DNA of 31,284 bases from a virus. The stretch covers positions 1-31,284 of the IMG/VR virus record IMGVR_UViG_3300031963_000629; one strand, written 5' to 3'. The position numbers and the translations under genes are program-made. The notes under the pieces were generated by a model that was given only the letters and a program-made list of their open reading frames with translations, was not told where the DNA came from and ran no database searches. Positions 30,543 to 31,284 of this stretch are shown in pieces (positions within the stretch are counted from its first letter, which is position 1; every line of letters begins with the position of its first letter).

Positions 30543-30854
30543 TTAGTAAACAATTTGAACATTTGCGCGAGGGGTAGTTTCTGCAGACATAATGTCTTTA
30601 GTCACTGTGGTGTACTTGGTGACAAGTTCTTCTGGAGCGTTGAGCTCTTTGGCAACCTTTGCCCATGCAACAGATTTGCGCTCCGCTGTGTGCTTAACAG
30701 TAGTAGTGAACAGGTCACCCACATATGTACCTGCACCCAACAACTTGATCTGGTTTTTCAAATCTTCTTGCTGTTCGCGTAATTGCTCAATTTGGTCCTC
30801 AATGAGGCCCAGGCGATCTACTAATTCCAAAGTGTTGCTTACTGCGTGTGACAT
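30543..30854 (-). CDS. Coiled-coil protein, unknown function
   Basis: A 103-residue protein starting at 30854, where AAAGGATAGAAAG precedes the ATG (part of the shared leader 17-mer). Residues about 8-40 are a coiled coil (LVDRLGLIEDQIEQLREQQE); then come a TVKHTAERKSVAWAKVAKEL segment and a C-terminal strand (PRANVQIVY). The in-frame upstream ATG at 30881 lacks a ribosome site. It resembles small phage proteins often annotated only as hypothetical. First gene of the transcript that leads to the queE-dpdA cassette. Confidence 0.7.
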   Translation of the reverse strand: MSHAVSNTLELVDRLGLIEDQIEQLREQQEDLKNQIKLLGAGTYVGDLFTTTVKHTAERKSVAWAKVAKELNAPEELVTKYTTVTKDIMSAETTPRANVQIVY

Positions 30855-30870
30855 CTTTCTATCCTTTCTG
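30854..30870 (-). repeat. Leader 17-mer, copy 2 (shared with 21835-21851)
   Basis: Minus strand CAGAAAGGATAGAAAGA, identical to the copy before the gene at 21833. Its last base is the A of the start codon of the coiled-coil gene, and it carries the ribosome site. Confidence 0.6.
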
Positions 30871-30901
30871 GTTTCTGACATTTACTTTGTCATTGCTGTC
30901 C

Positions 30902-30929
30902 ATTGTATGGCAAAAAAGGTATACATCAA
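30902..30929 (-). promoter_or_regulatory. Sigma70-like promoter for the modification/replication operon
   Basis: Minus strand: -35 TTGATG (30929-30924), 16-nt spacer, -10 TACAAT (30907-30902) within CCATACAAT. The surrounding 88-nt gap is AT-rich. Transcription would begin near 30895 and lead through the coiled-coil, DUF932, queE-dpdA, clamp and polymerase genes. Confidence 0.55.
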
Positions 30930-30969
30930 TAACTTTTTTGATTATTTTCAACAATTGTTTTTATCGTCT

Positions 30970-31284
30970 CTAGATTGGCAATTGGAAAAACCTATTGGTC
31001 TGGGGCTGGACAATGTGCAAGCACCTCCGTGCACGGGTAACTCCCACATACATCACCCGCCTCTCTGCATCTGGATTTGCCAGGTATTCGAGGTTGGTTT
31101 TTCTTGCCTGATCTAAATGCAACACCACATTCTCCGCCTCCCCTCCCTTCACCCCGTGAATGGTGTTCACATGCACCTCTGGTTTGCTTGTAAATGCCTC
31201 CGATCCGTAGATGCGAAGTATGGACAAATAGTACTCAATGTCATCCGATGAGATGGCCTTGAATGCATCATGCCAAATGGCATC
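30970..31284 (-). CDS. UvrD/Rep-like helicase, C-terminal end (5' end outside window)
   Basis: An open frame from the right edge to the stop at 30970, 104 residues: DAIWHDAFKAISSDDIEYYL, then VNTIHGVKGGEAENVVLHLD and RRVMYVGVTRARRCLHIV, ending QTNRFFQLPI. These are helicase motifs V (TIHGVKGGEA) and VI (YVGVTRAR) of superfamily 1 UvrD/Rep/PcrA-type helicases. The N-terminal ATPase motifs must lie beyond the window. The TTG at 31227 is not the start; the frame continues upstream to the edge. It likely unwinds DNA for replication or recombination. Confidence 0.85.
   Translation of the reverse strand, partial: DAIWHDAFKAISSDDIEYYLSILRIYGSEAFTSKPEVHVNTIHGVKGGEAENVVLHLDQARKTNLEYLANPDAERRVMYVGVTRARRCLHIVQPQTNRFFQLPI

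Noticed and set aside
1-31284. Temperate-phage signs (integrase, repressor/attachment site) or insertion sequences
   Set aside because: None recognised in this window; absence here does not exclude them elsewhere in the genome.

Overview
The window is a contiguous piece of a tailed double-stranded DNA phage genome (Caudoviricetes). Every gene I can support is on the minus strand, so transcription runs from the right edge to the left edge. The head set (portal, GroES-like co-chaperonin, scaffold, capsid, gp4-like tail adaptor) looks P22/podovirus-like, but no tape-measure or needle gene lies inside the window, so morphology is an inference. No integrase or phage-type RNA polymerase is visible. 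Several small accessory proteins have a style I associate with freshwater betaproteobacterial (Burkholderiales) phages; that host guess is weak.

In transcription order: (1) 31284-30970, the C-terminal end of a UvrD-like helicase. (2) A promoter-like leader, then 30854-29318: a coiled-coil protein, a DUF932 protein and a small winged-helix protein. (3) 29334-25187, a compact 7-deazaguanine cassette: QueE, QueD, QueC, FolE, a winged-helix/QueF fusion and a TGT-like DpdA transglycosylase. (4) 25185-21882, replication and regulation: a sliding-clamp-like protein, a family A DNA polymerase and an Ogr/Delta-like zinc finger. (5) A second promoter-like leader, then 21833-17757: a string of very small, mostly ATGA-coupled genes, including three under 60 residues (35, 25 and 54 aa), a lipoprotein, a small membrane protein and a PD-(D/E)XK nuclease. 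(6) 17756-17436, the only long gene-free stretch, holding an iteron-like array flanked by inverted DnaA-box-like sequences. (7) 17435-1, the late block: terminase subunits, portal, two small proteins, GroES-like protein, scaffold, capsid proteins, repeat-rich fibre proteins, tail adaptor, and a glycine-rich/LamG-like adhesin running off the left edge.

How it fits together: the cassette would make preQ0 from GTP (FolE, QueD, QueE, QueC), reduce it to preQ1 (QueF), and place a 7-deazaguanine base into phage DNA (DpdA), most likely as protection against host restriction. The modification genes sit immediately upstream of the clamp and polymerase and are probably co-transcribed with them. The Ogr-like zinc finger lies between replication and small-gene modules and could be a late-gene switch. 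The iteron region between the early and late halves is the best candidate for a replication origin and/or late promoter region.
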